The notes: generated by a model from the letters alone, not told the origin. A DNA stretch of 64,000 nt from Bacillus sp. es.034 (GCF_002563655.1 NZ_PDIY01000001.1:4146501-4210500), one strand, 5' to 3'; shown: positions 24,651 to 32,630, counted from the stretch's first letter. Numbers and translations are program-made.

Positions 24651-26069
24651 ATGTTAGATGTGCTAGACAAGATTAATTCATTCTTATGGGGGACACCAAG
24701 TTTAGTACTATTATTCGGTACGGGTCTATTCTTAACATTTATGCTGAAAGGACTTCAGTTCCGTAAACTGATGTATGCTTTTAAACTTGCTTTCACGAAA
24801 GAGAAGCCTTCCGCATCCTCTGATCAATCAGAGGGGGATATCAGTAACTTCAAAACGCTGATGACGGCTTTATCTGCAACGATCGGAAACGGGAACATAG
24901 CCGGTGTGGCAACCGCCCTCACCATCGGGGGACCCGGGGCGATCTTCTGGATGTGGATCGTCGGCCTCCTCGGGATGGCGACGAAATACGCCGAAGCCCT
25001 GCTTGCCATGAAATACCGTGTAAAAAATAAAAACGGGGAATACTCCGGTGGTCCTATGTATTATGTAGAAAAGGGACTCGGAAGCAAGTGGAAGTGGCTT
25101 GCCGTCGCATTCGCGTTATTCGGCGCATTCGCCGCTCTCGGCATCGGGAACAGCGTGCAATCGAATACGATTGCAGACGTCATGAGTACAAGCTTCCACA
25201 TTGACAATCTCGTAACAGGAATCGTTCTCGCTGTCCTGACAGGATTGATCATCTTCGGGGGGATTCAGCGGATCAGCACCGTCGCTTCCTTCTTTGTCCC
25301 GGTCATGGCGTTCCTGTACATCGGTGGTTCACTTCTGATCATCGTCTTGAATTACGATATGATTATTCCAGCATTTAAAATGATTTTCTTCTACGCATTC
25401 AATCCTGTCGCAGCTGCAGGTGGATTTACAGGGATCATTATTTCAGAAGCGATTCGCAGCGGGGTATCAAGGGGAATCTTCTCAAACGAAGCGGGCCTTG
25501 GTACGGCAGCGCTGATTGCCGGTAATGCGAAAACCGATCACCCGGTCAAGCAGGCCCTTGTCGCCATGACAGGAACATTCATCGTCACGATCGTCGTGTG
25601 TACGATGACCGGTCTCGTTCTTTTGATCACTGGCTTCTGGGATCCGACAGGCGGAGCGATATCAGGCGTCGAGCACGCCCCTAGTCTTGACGGTGGAGCA
25701 TTGACGAGCGCCGCGTTTGGACATGCTCTGGGTGTGGTTGGAGAATACATCGTATCATTCTCCGTCATCTTCTTCGGATTCTCCACGATCGTCGGATGGT
25801 ATATGTACGGAGAGAAATGCTTCGAGTATTTAACAAACTATCGATTTGCCAACTCCTACAGGCTCATTTACATTTTTGCCACCGGTCTTGGGGCAGTAGC
25901 GAACCTAAACCTGGTTTGGGCCTTTGCCGACATGTCCAATGCCTTGATGATGATTCCGAACCTGATTGCCTTACTATTACTCTATAAAGTCATCGTTTCG
26001 GAGACAAATCATTATTTCAACGAATACATGCCGATGATGGAGGCTCATCCTAAAAGAAAAGCCAGTTAA
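24651..26069 (+). CDS. Sodium:alanine/glycine symporter (AGCS family)
   Basis: A 472-residue, about 11-helix carrier. GLQFRKLMYAFKLAF near the start, the AGCS signature GNGNIAGVATALTIGGPGAI (about residues 80-100), KYAEALLAMKYR and SNEAGLGTAALIAG (about 280-293) are characteristic. It imports alanine, glycine or glutamine with sodium. The open frame extends 67 codons upstream through repeat cluster 7, but AAGGAGG lies 6 bases before the ATG at 24651. A strong terminator follows the stop. Confidence 0.9.
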   Translation: MLDVLDKINSFLWGTPSLVLLFGTGLFLTFMLKGLQFRKLMYAFKLAFTKEKPSASSDQSEGDISNFKTLMTALSATIGNGNIAGVATALTIGGPGAIFWMWIVGLLGMATKYAEALLAMKYRVKNKNGEYSGGPMYYVEKGLGSKWKWLAVAFALFGAFAALGIGNSVQSNTIADVMSTSFHIDNLVTGIVLAVLTGLIIFGGIQRISTVASFFVPVMAFLYIGGSLLIIVLNYDMIIPAFKMIFFYAFNPVAAAGGFTGIIISEAIRSGVSRGIFSNEAGLGTAALIAGNAKTDHPVKQALVAMTGTFIVTIVVCTMTGLVLLITGFWDPTGGAISGVEHAPSLDGGALTSAAFGHALGVVGEYIVSFSVIFFGFSTIVGWYMYGEKCFEYLTNYRFANSYRLIYIFATGLGAVANLNLVWAFADMSNALMMIPNLIALLLLYKVIVSETNHYFNEYMPMMEAHPKRKAS

Positions 26070-26073
26070 ACTG

Positions 26074-26109
26074 AAACCCGGTGTGAAACGTCATCACACC
26101 GGGTTTTTC
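26074..26109. terminator. Bidirectional Rho-independent terminator
   Basis: AAACCCGGTGTGA and TCACACCGGGTTT form a 13-bp stem followed by TTTTT. It ends the symporter gene and overlaps the 3' end of the convergent GNAT gene. Confidence 0.9.
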
Positions 26110-26624
26110 ATTAGGGGAACTTCATATTTACAGTGACGGCCATGGATTTTGATGACTTCCTTTAACGGATACCGCTTTTGGTAATATCGGTTCAAACCCT
26201 CATTGTCGGCGATGCAATCGAAGCGGATGCTTTTTTTGCCGGAAGTTCTCATAGCGTTTTCTGCCCAATCCAAAAGGCTTGCCCCAATCCCTTTCCCGGC
26301 AAAATCCCGGTGAACCGCCAATCTATGTAAGTATGCAACATCATCTCCTGCTTCCTCTCCCCAAACATCCACATCCCACTCATTCGGTGCAGATTCGAGT
26401 GTCAGAGTGGCCATCACTATCCCATTATGTTCTACGATATAGGTTGATTCTTTTTCAATGGAATCGATGACTTCTTCGTTGTTTCCTTCAAGATCGGTCA
26501 GGTAATAATCCCACTGCTTCGTTCCTTTTGTTTGTAACCAGCTTGCCGCATTCACCAATAGTTCCAGCACATTCTCAAGATCTTCCTTTTTCGCCAGTCT
26601 GATATCACGAATCCCTTCTGACAT
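26094..26624 (-). CDS. GNAT family N-acetyltransferase
   Basis: A 176-residue acetyltransferase: IRDIRLAKKEDLENVLELLV at the start, motif A LAVHRDFAGKGIGASLLDWA (about 108-127), then SIRFDCIADNEGLNRYYQKR and YPLKEV. Such proteins modify small amines or protein N-termini; the substrate is unknown. A longer frame begins at 26654; AAGGAAGGG about 12 bases before 26624 supports MSEGIRD, although the spacing is long. Convergent with the symporter and monocistronic. Confidence 0.8.
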   Translation of the reverse strand: MSEGIRDIRLAKKEDLENVLELLVNAASWLQTKGTKQWDYYLTDLEGNNEEVIDSIEKESTYIVEHNGIVMATLTLESAPNEWDVDVWGEEAGDDVAYLHRLAVHRDFAGKGIGASLLDWAENAMRTSGKKSIRFDCIADNEGLNRYYQKRYPLKEVIKIHGRHCKYEVPLMKNPV

Positions 26625-26684
26625 GGTCGACCGCACCCTTCCTTGTTTTACCAAATAATAACATAGTCTTCATTTCCTGGCATT

Positions 26685-26716
26685 AAAAAAACCATCCCTC
26701 TTCACACAGGGATGGT
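26685..26716 (-). terminator. Rho-independent terminator of the lectin-like gene
   Basis: On the minus strand ACCATCCCT and AGGGATGGT pair around eight bases and TTTTTTT follows. Confidence 0.85.
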
Positions 26717-26724
26717 CCGATTCC

Positions 26725-27792
26725 TCAGGCATACCACTTATGCCACATATGGTCATTTCTTCCTCTGGCAAAGGCATCCACCCGGTTGGGTCCCCAGGAA
26801 ACGACTCCCGGTGATGAACGCACGCCTCCACGTGGTGCACCAAGATCCTCCCAGTTGCTCCAACGGGAACCGTTCCACCATTTATGCCACATATTGTTGT
26901 TGTCTCCACGGACGAAGGTGTCGATTCGATTGGTTGCCCATGAAGATGCTGCCGGAGCCCCTTCGAATCCACGAGGCGGTGATCCGAGATTTTCCCAATT
27001 ACTCCATCTTGAACCGTCCCACCACTTATGCCACATCCGGTCATTGTTTCCACGTACAAAGCAATCGATTCGATTCGGTCCCCATGACACGGCACCCGGC
27101 GAGTCCCTCAAGCCGCCTCTTGGAGCGCCAAGATTCTCCCATTGACTCCAGTTTCTGCCGTCCCACCATTTATGCCATAGATTATTGTCGTATCCCTGGA
27201 CGAACACATCAAGCCGATTGGCTGACCATGATGATACCGCCGGATCTCCCTTGAAGCCCCGTGGTGGCCCTCCAAGGTCTTCCCATTCACTCCAACTTCT
27301 GCCGTCCCACCATTTATGAAAGAGAGTATCCCGATTCCCCCTTACAAAGGTGTCAATCCTGTTTCTGCCCCATGATACAGCAGCAGGCGAACTCTTTAAT
27401 CCCCGTCTTGGAGCTCCGAGGTCCTCCCAATCACTCCAGCGGGAACCGTCCCACCACTTATGATACATTCGATCGTTTTCACTTCTGACAAACGTATCCA
27501 GCCGGTTTGCCTGCCAGGATGCAACGGCAGGTGAACCCTTCATTCCTCGTGGCGGTGCTCCAAGATCCTCCCATTCCCTCCAGTTGGCCCGGGAGTCAAA
27601 TGGATCCGGGTAGGCAGGCTCTTGAGCATATCCCTGATAAGGATGATTTTGTGGATAGTAATCATAGTGTGGAATGTATTGCTGATAAGTATGTGATAAA
27701 AACATATCTTCATAATCGTTTCTTACTTCTGCCCCAAATGGGTAACACTCATACGCTGTTGGATAAACCGGATAGCGTCGTTGGAAAAACAT
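26725..27792 (-). CDS. Six-blade beta-propeller lectin-like repeat protein with Tyr/Pro-rich head
   Basis: A 355-residue protein without signal peptide. Residues 1-70 are rich in Tyr, Pro and Gln (YDYYPQNHPYQGYAQEP). Residues 72-355 hold six tandem repeats of 48 residues, each of the form W-x-x-WEDLG, then R-G-x-x-x-x-P-A-x-x-SW, NRIDTFVRG, HKWWDG. This pattern is that of PLL/tachylectin-like sugar-binding propellers (DUF346-like). Repeats 1, 3 and 5 carry PPRG and 2, 4 and 6 carry PRRG or PRGG plus VSWG, so the unit that was duplicated is a pair of blades. The Tyr-rich head without signal peptide resembles spore-surface proteins (inference). Confidence 0.75.
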   Translation of the reverse strand: MFFQRRYPVYPTAYECYPFGAEVRNDYEDMFLSHTYQQYIPHYDYYPQNHPYQGYAQEPAYPDPFDSRANWREWEDLGAPPRGMKGSPAVASWQANRLDTFVRSENDRMYHKWWDGSRWSDWEDLGAPRRGLKSSPAAVSWGRNRIDTFVRGNRDTLFHKWWDGRSWSEWEDLGGPPRGFKGDPAVSSWSANRLDVFVQGYDNNLWHKWWDGRNWSQWENLGAPRGGLRDSPGAVSWGPNRIDCFVRGNNDRMWHKWWDGSRWSNWENLGSPPRGFEGAPAASSWATNRIDTFVRGDNNNMWHKWWNGSRWSNWEDLGAPRGGVRSSPGVVSWGPNRVDAFARGRNDHMWHKWYA

Positions 27793-27896
27793 ACTGCATC
27801 CCTCCTCAAGTCTACTGTATGCAGAAGCCCAGATGGGTGAGCATGTACAATGATTGATGATTTTTTTGTAAAGGTTAAAGTATACTTTTTCATAAA

Positions 27897-27924
27897 CAAA
27901 AAAGCACCCTAAACCTAGGTGCTT
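27897..27924 (-). terminator. Rho-independent terminator of the ctaG unit
   Basis: On the minus strand AAGCACC and GGGTGCT pair around TAGGTTTA, followed by TTTTTT. It lies shortly after the ctaG stop at 27943. Confidence 0.8.
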
Positions 27925-27942
27925 ATTCTCTTATGATCAGAA

Positions 27943-28797
27943 TTAGCCTTTAAACGACTTTGGCTCCCTGAAATTTTCTTTGTCTTTGCTCTTACTTATA
28001 TTCATTCCCGGCCGGACAGCCTTATACCACTGATAACAAAAGATTACGATCAGAATCAAATCAATCATATCACCGCCATAATACATAAGCATCCCTCCAC
28101 TCTGTGCCTGCTCACGGGGTATTCCAATCGGAGGGTGAGCATAAATGTATTTAGACAAAATGCCATGACCGCTCAAGGCAAGGATCAATACAATACCTCT
28201 ATAAATATATCCTGTTCTATGCGGGGCCGGATCAATATAAATCATGGAGATCGCAAAGAGATATCCAGCCAGGAAGACGTGGATGTGGATGAATAAATAT
28301 AGGAGTATATCATGATGCATTGCCTCGTACAAATTGGTGGTATAAAGAACCCAAAGACCTCCAATATTGAGGATGGCAGTGACAACGGGGTCACTTACCA
28401 TTCCCATAATGCGGCTTTTAAGTATGTTGGATAGCCTCCTGGCAAGGGTGACAGGCAACGTCCGCAGTGTAAGTGTTACCGGCGCAGCGAGTACCATGAG
28501 AAGAGGGGCCAGCATTCCTAAAAGCAGATGACCAAGCATATGAAAAGAAAACTCCATATGTGCCCGCTGAGCCACCGGTCCTGATACAGCAACCAAAGCA
28601 CATCCGACACCGATGATCCATAAGATTGTACGGGAAACCGGCCATTGTTTATGCTTACGATTGGAAACTGCCACAGCAAGGAGGTACAGTACTAATACAA
28701 CGATAAAAGGCACGGCTAGAAGAATATGAGAATTCGAGCCCACGCCATGAGATACGTTTAAGATAGAATGATCAGTTTGCATTTGCGGTATTCTCAT
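27943..28797 (-). CDS. ctaG: Cytochrome c oxidase assembly factor CtaG-like membrane protein
   Basis: A 284-residue, seven-helix protein with CtaG/caa3 features: VSGPVAQRAHMEFSFHMLGH (about residues 71-90, with the His pattern), HDILLYLFIHIHVFLAGYLF, and GHGILSKYIYAHPP with the Gly/His pair near 210. CtaG proteins help build or supply copper to haem-copper oxidase. No oxidase genes are near. The frame begins inside the end of the DUF2243 gene, a 26-bp overlap, so translation is coupled; the ATG at residue 6 is an alternative start. Confidence 0.8.
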   Translation of the reverse strand: MRIPQMQTDHSILNVSHGVGSNSHILLAVPFIVVLVLYLLAVAVSNRKHKQWPVSRTILWIIGVGCALVAVSGPVAQRAHMEFSFHMLGHLLLGMLAPLLMVLAAPVTLTLRTLPVTLARRLSNILKSRIMGMVSDPVVTAILNIGGLWVLYTTNLYEAMHHDILLYLFIHIHVFLAGYLFAISMIYIDPAPHRTGYIYRGIVLILALSGHGILSKYIYAHPPIGIPREQAQSGGMLMYYGGDMIDLILIVIFCYQWYKAVRPGMNISKSKDKENFREPKSFKG

Positions 28798-29248
28798 ATT
28801 TTTTATATCTCGTATTTACAACCATTATGACCCCGACAAGAATCATAGCAGCCGCACTCGCATTCCAGACCACATCATACATAAGGAGATTCTCCACATA
28901 ACGGATCTGATGAAGCCCCATCAGCTTATGCTGCACTGTCCCGTCATACAATTGAAACCCTCCTGCTCCTAGCAGAATGCCTCCCCACCACCTTTTCTTC
29001 CACAGCCTTTTTTTACGGCGTAAGTCAGCAAACATAAACAAACCTCCGATAGTAGCAAACCAGCTAAATGCATGAAAAAAACCATCAGATACGAGCCCGA
29101 TCGATGTGGTGGACTTGTCATAAAAATGATGCCAATGAAGCAACTGATGAAAAACTGCCTCATCAACAAATGCGACAATCCCCATCCCAAATAAGATACC
29201 GGACCATAGATTGTGAGTTGATGTTGTATTTGAATAGTTGGCTATCAT
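28772..29248 (-). CDS. DUF2243 membrane protein
   Basis: A 158-residue protein with four hydrophobic helices. SGILFGMGIVAFVDEAVFHQ (about residues 16-35), LLHWHHFYDK and GGFQLYDGTVQHKLMGLHQI (with several conserved His) are DUF2243 hallmarks. The family regularly neighbours CtaG genes, and the conserved histidines suggest metal or haem binding. It overlaps ctaG and is the first gene of the pair. AAAGGAGG precedes the ATG by 12 bases. Confidence 0.8.
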   Translation of the reverse strand: MIANYSNTTSTHNLWSGILFGMGIVAFVDEAVFHQLLHWHHFYDKSTTSIGLVSDGFFHAFSWFATIGGLFMFADLRRKKRLWKKRWWGGILLGAGGFQLYDGTVQHKLMGLHQIRYVENLLMYDVVWNASAAAMILVGVIMVVNTRYKKYENTANAN

Positions 29249-29415
29249 CGTAGCAGCATCCTCCTTTATAAATTATTAGCCACTCTTCCCTTTCCTGTAT
29301 GTGGGTAAACTTCTCAAAAACGTGTCCACAGTGTCCAGTTGATGCATTGAAATGCCGGTCTGAACCTATTCTTGATAGGTTTACTATAAAGTACCCGGCA
29401 ATATTAAAAGTAAAA

Positions 29416-29454
29416 AAACAGGACCTTTCGATTAGAAAAAGGCCCTGTCTTTCC
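29416..29454 (-). terminator. Rho-independent terminator of hflX
   Basis: On the minus strand GACAGGGCCTTT and AAAGGTCCTGT pair (one bulge) around about ten bases; TTTTTTT follows. Confidence 0.85.
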
Positions 29455-29457
29455 ATG

Positions 29458-30723
29458 TTAGTCCTGAATGATATACTGTTGATACTTCTCAAAGTCACCT
29501 ACCTTGCACTCAAGGGTCAGCTTCGTTCCATTTTCTTCATATTCTGTTTCTAACACAGTGGCATTTTCATTAAAATACGATATCAATTGCCCCTTATCAA
29601 ACGGAATCAACATTTGACAGCGTTTATAGTCTTTAAAAATATAACTCTTTACGACTCGAAGGAGCTCGTCAATCCCGATTCGATTTTTTGCGGAAAAATA
29701 GATGCGGTCCTTCTCTACTCTCGGCACTTCCTCATCAACCAATTCAGCCTTGTTGAATGCATAAATGATAGGGATGTCACCAGTCCCAAGTTCATCAAGG
29801 GTTTGATCTGTCACCTTCATCAATTTCTCGTAATGAGGATCTGAATAATCTACCACATGTACGATAAGATCCGCTTCCACCACCTCTTCAAGAGTGGAAC
29901 GGAACGCCTTTACCAGCTGATGGGGAAGTTTGTTTACGAACCCGACCGTATCTGTCAGGAGAAATTCCTTTTTGTCCGGTAAGGTGATGTTCCTGACTGA
30001 TGTTTCCAGGGTCGCAAATAGCATATCCTTCTCGAATACCTGCTTGTTCTCATTCGGATGGAAGGTTTCGACAAATGCATTCATCGTCGTCGATTTACCC
30101 GCATTCGTGTAACCGACCAGGGACACGACTGGGATTTCACTTTTTTTGCGCTGTTTCCGTTGCGTGGTTCTCAGGTCGACCAGTGAATCCAGTTCTTTAT
30201 TCAAGGCAGTTATTTTTTCTTCAATCCGGCGGCGGTCAAGCTCAAGCTTCGTTTCACCGGCTCCACGGTTGGCAAGCCCTGACCCGCCTCCTTGACGGCC
30301 AAGCGATTCCCTTCTTCCAACCAGACGGGGCAGCATGTACTGCAGCTGTGCCACCTCGACTTGCAGCTGTGCTTCACGGGTTTTCGCCCGTTCTGCAAAA
30401 ATATCAAGAATCAACATCGTTCTGTCCATCACCCGGACATCAAGCTTTTCCTCGAGGACTCGGATCTGAGAAGGCGCAAGTTCATCATTTGTAATCAAGA
30501 CATCCGCTTCCCATTCTTCAAGGAGTGGCAACAGTTCATCAATCTTCCCTTTTCCGATATAATGCACGTGATTCGGCCGGGGAAGGTTTTGGGTCAGTTC
30601 CCCCACGACATCGATTTGCCTGGCTTCGGCCAATCCTTTCAACTCAAGCATTGAATACTCAAAGTCATTGTTTTTATCCTTCGTATTAACGCCTATGGCG
30701 ATCGCTTTTAATCTTTCTTCCAT
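29458..30723 (-). CDS. hflX: Ribosome-associated GTPase HflX
   Basis: A 421-residue GTPase. The N-terminal HflX domain (about 1-185) has HVHYIGKGKIDELLPLLEEW and ITNDELAPSQIRVLE. A coiled linker has GAGETKLELDRRRIEEKI, and the G domain carries G1 GYTNAGKST, G3 DTVGF and G4 NKAE. HflX splits stalled or hibernating 70S ribosomes and protects against lincosamides and macrolides in some Firmicutes. The open frame extends upstream to 30879 through a terminator, but AGGAAGTG supports MEERLKAIAI at 30723. A leader of almost 400 bases with short ORFs and a terminator precedes it, suggesting antibiotic-inducible expression. Confidence 0.9.
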   Translation of the reverse strand: MEERLKAIAIGVNTKDKNNDFEYSMLELKGLAEARQIDVVGELTQNLPRPNHVHYIGKGKIDELLPLLEEWEADVLITNDELAPSQIRVLEEKLDVRVMDRTMLILDIFAERAKTREAQLQVEVAQLQYMLPRLVGRRESLGRQGGGSGLANRGAGETKLELDRRRIEEKITALNKELDSLVDLRTTQRKQRKKSEIPVVSLVGYTNAGKSTTMNAFVETFHPNENKQVFEKDMLFATLETSVRNITLPDKKEFLLTDTVGFVNKLPHQLVKAFRSTLEEVVEADLIVHVVDYSDPHYEKLMKVTDQTLDELGTGDIPIIYAFNKAELVDEEVPRVEKDRIYFSAKNRIGIDELLRVVKSYIFKDYKRCQMLIPFDKGQLISYFNENATVLETEYEENGTKLTLECKVGDFEKYQQYIIQD

Positions 30724-30763
30724 TACATAGTCACTTCCTGTTTGTTTATTTTGGTGATGGTGG

Positions 30764-30799
30764 TGCAAAAAAAAGCACAGGCCTCCGCCTGTGCTTTTT
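30764..30799 (-). promoter_or_regulatory. Terminator hairpin in the hflX leader (candidate attenuator)
   Basis: On the minus strand AAAAAGCACAGGC and GCCTGTGCTTTTT pair around GGAG, followed by more Ts. It lies about 40 bases before the hflX start and downstream of the promoter, so read-through is needed to express hflX. A second possible hairpin, GTGTGTTTTT / AAAAACGCAC, lies at about 30855-30880. Confidence 0.75.
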
Positions 30800-30913
30800 G
30801 TAAATGGATTTGAATATACCAATGGCACAAGAAGAAGACCGCATTCTCCCCCGGTGCGTTTTTCATTAAAAAAACACACTATGGCGCCTCTCGGTAAGTA
30901 TTCAATTCTATTT

Positions 30914-30928
30914 TTAAGAGAGTACCAT
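30914..30928 (-). CDS. Four-codon upstream ORF in the hflX leader
   Basis: ATG GTA CTC TCT TAA (M-V-L-S) is preceded by the strong site AAGGAAGGGAG about 5-6 bases upstream. Tiny ORFs with strong ribosome binding sites are typical of translation-sensing leaders. Whether it is translated is unknown. Confidence 0.45.
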   Translation of the reverse strand: MVLS

Positions 30929-31033
30929 GAGCACTCCCTTCCTTCATTTCACGTTAAATGAAGAATTCCTTTAAAAATAGTCAGACCAATCCCATTTACC
31001 CTGCACACAGGCAGAGCCTTTGAACTTATTCAA

Positions 31034-31075
31034 TTAAGCGTTCAAATTGCGGATGCGTAGTCTGATCAAAATCAA
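31034..31075 (-). CDS. Leader peptide with Arg-X-Arg motifs ahead of hflX
   Basis: A 13-codon ORF, MILIRLRIRNLNA, starts with TTG eight bases after GGAGG (31084-31088). In the same frame an ATG at 31090 would give an 18-residue version beginning MEVFLLIL. R-L-R and R-I-R match the Arg/Lys-X-Arg/Lys pattern on which macrolide-bound ribosomes stall in erm-type leaders. An extended -10 promoter (TGGTAGAAT, -10 at 31109-31114) lies just upstream. An overlapping frame (from ATG 31095 region, MRNGGFPFDFD) is also open. Confidence 0.5.
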   Translation of the reverse strand: MILIRLRIRNLNA

Positions 31076-31147
31076 AAGGAAAACCTCCATTTCTCATAAG
31101 TTACACCCATTCTACCACACCCCGAGATGGATAGGAAGATTTGGTTT

Positions 31148-31213
31148 GAGGGACGGACCTCCAAATCCATTGATTTTAGGGTCCAGCAATGGATATTTCG
31201 AGGTCCGTCCCTC
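31148..31213. repeat. GGGACGGACC inverted-pair element 8
   Basis: GAGGGACGGACCTC and GAGGTCCGTCCCTC lie at the ends of 66 bp. Inside, CAAATCCATTG and CAATGGATATTTC continue the pairing. It lies upstream of the hflX promoter and downstream of the SDR stop; no U-tract follows. Confidence 0.8.
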
Positions 31214-31293
31214 ACCGCATTACCCCACTAAAGAAATGAACCCCCAATCTTTCACCTTTTCCGTTAAATTCACAACCGGATAGGGGAAAATCG

Positions 31294-31307
31294 GAGGTCC
31301 GTCCCTC
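31294..31307. repeat. Solitary GGGACGGACC word next to the SDR stop
   Basis: GAGGTCCGTCCCTC stands 4 bp from the SDR gene stop, 80 bp from element 8. It could pair with that element's first arm as an alternative long-range partner. Confidence 0.7.
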
Positions 31308-31310
31308 ATA

Positions 31311-32135
31311 TTATTCAGTACCCTTTTTCCACTCTTCTTCCTCAATCAGCATTTTCCCCGGCCATGTGTAAGCCATGATGCCTCCGTCTGCAGTGATGTC
31401 TTCACCTGTCACGTAGGAGCTGTCATCCGATGCCAGGAACAGGGCCACCGTCGCCATTTCTTCTGGTCTTCCCAAACGGCCCATCGGTGTGATCCACTTA
31501 TTGGCGTCCCTGAATTCCTCGCCCATCTTTTCCTGTTTGCTCCCGACAAGATCGTCAATCAGAGGAGTCTCGATTGTTCCGGGTGAAAGGGAATTCACTC
31601 GGATGCCATGTCGCGCATAATCAATGGCCATGGCCTTCGTAAAGTTGATAATGCCACCCTTAGCCGCATTGTACCCGGAACGGTCCAAATCTGCCGCATG
31701 GCCTGACATGGACGCCGTATTGATAATGGATCCACCGTTTTCAAGCATAAGCGGGATTAGATACTTGCTGCATAAAAAGGTCCCTCGCAAATCCACTGCG
31801 ATGATCCGATCAAATAGTTCCACAGGATATTCATGCACTTTTCCACCCTGTTCATCTACCCCCGCGTTGTTAAAAAGAACATCGATCACACCAAATTTAT
31901 CCTTTATCTTTTCAGCAAACCTCGTGACACTTTCCTCACTGGAAACGTCGAGTTGGAATGCTTCTGCCTTCCCTCCATCGCTTCTGATATCATCGACTGT
32001 CTTATTCATTTCCTCTACATTTATATCTGCACAAACCACCGTCGCGCCTTTATGGGCAAACACTTTGGCAGTCGCTTCCCCGATCCCGGTTGCGGCACCA
32101 GTAATCACTGCAACCTTGTCTTCCAGCCTTCTCAT
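31311..32135 (-). CDS. Short-chain dehydrogenase/reductase
   Basis: A 274-residue classical SDR: cofactor motif TGAATGIGEAT (residues 12-22), CADINVEE suggesting NAD preference by the acidic residue after strand 2, NNAGVDEQGG, catalytic Ser in NTASMSG, Y-x3-K in SGYNAAKGG (near 158-162), and the C-terminal VTGEDITADGGIMA. The tail (TWPGKMLIEEEEWKKGTE) is specific. The substrate is unknown, probably a secondary alcohol or sugar derivative. AAGGAGG precedes the ATG. Flanked by repeat elements 8 and 9, it is monocistronic. Confidence 0.85.
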   Translation of the reverse strand: MRRLEDKVAVITGAATGIGEATAKVFAHKGATVVCADINVEEMNKTVDDIRSDGGKAEAFQLDVSSEESVTRFAEKIKDKFGVIDVLFNNAGVDEQGGKVHEYPVELFDRIIAVDLRGTFLCSKYLIPLMLENGGSIINTASMSGHAADLDRSGYNAAKGGIINFTKAMAIDYARHGIRVNSLSPGTIETPLIDDLVGSKQEKMGEEFRDANKWITPMGRLGRPEEMATVALFLASDDSSYVTGEDITADGGIMAYTWPGKMLIEEEEWKKGTE

Positions 32136-32202
32136 TAAGTAAAACCTCCTTGAAATATCTCATAGAGAGTATTTGCCCCTTATGTGAAATAGTAAACATA
32201 GA

Positions 32203-32267
32203 GAGGGACGGACCTCTACAGAGCCTGTTTCATCCTCGAATGAAAGGCATGTGGAGGTCCGTCCCTC
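32203..32267. repeat. GGGACGGACC inverted-pair element 9
   Basis: GAGGGACGGACCTCTACA and a partner TGTGGAGGTCCGTCCCTC close 65 bp. The inner arms CAGAGCCTG / AGGCATGTG pair only partly. It lies between the SDR promoter region and the small membrane peptide gene; TTAAAAA follows. Confidence 0.75.
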
Positions 32268-32280
32268 TTAAAAAACTAGA

Positions 32281-32415
32281 TTAACATCCCAAAGTACTGC
32301 AAACAGCATTTTTCAATAAAGATACCAGATTGCTGTTTGGAGCCAAAATCGATACCAACAACCAAGCGACCAGCAATAATACGGCAACTAGAAAGGTAAT
32401 TAGACCTAAAGGCAT
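32281..32415 (-). CDS. 44-residue single-helix membrane peptide
   Basis: This short ORF starts at an ATG eight bases after AAAGGGGGG. Residues 3-26 form one hydrophobic helix (GLITFLVAVLLLVAWLLVSI). The rest is polar and ends NAVCSTLGC with two cysteines. No homologue comes to mind. The excellent ribosome binding site, the TM-plus-tail build and the isolated position support a real small protein. Repeat element 9 lies 14 bp beyond its stop. It might be a small regulator of a membrane complex or a peptide with a disulfide; neither is shown. Confidence 0.6.
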   Translation of the reverse strand: MPLGLITFLVAVLLLVAWLLVSILAPNSNLVSLLKNAVCSTLGC

Positions 32416-32578
32416 ATAGAATCCCCCCTTTCTATTCATGACTCTAGTAAGTGAGCTCTCTTACACCGTTATTCTATGAAAAAATGATAGAATCGGACCG
32501 GCAAATATAATAGAAAAGAAAAAAAGGGCCTTATCCCCTCTTAACAAAACCTTCACAAATAATGGGTATTTCGTGTGA

Positions 32579-32630
32579 TTGAGAACACTTTCACATGGGT
32601 ATACACTATAGTGGAATGAACATTCATTCC
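32579..32630 (+). promoter_or_regulatory. Promoter and operator of the BM3R1-like repressor
   Basis: TTGAGA (32579-32584), 17-bp spacer, TACACT (32602-32607). The palindrome GGAATGAACATTCATTCC (32613-32630) covers the start site. It differs by one base pair from the operator before the P450 gene (33263-33282), so the same repressor should bind both. Confidence 0.85.

Noticed and set aside
26712-27860. Long antisense open frames across the lectin-like gene
   Set aside because: They arise from the strong codon periodicity of the 144-bp repeats; the minus-strand frame has the start site, terminator and protein-like composition.
8974-32267. The GGGACGGACC pairs as ordinary Rho-independent terminators
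   Set aside because: No U-tract follows the stems, several pairs lie upstream of promoters, and solo and coding copies exist. A role in 3' ends is not excluded.
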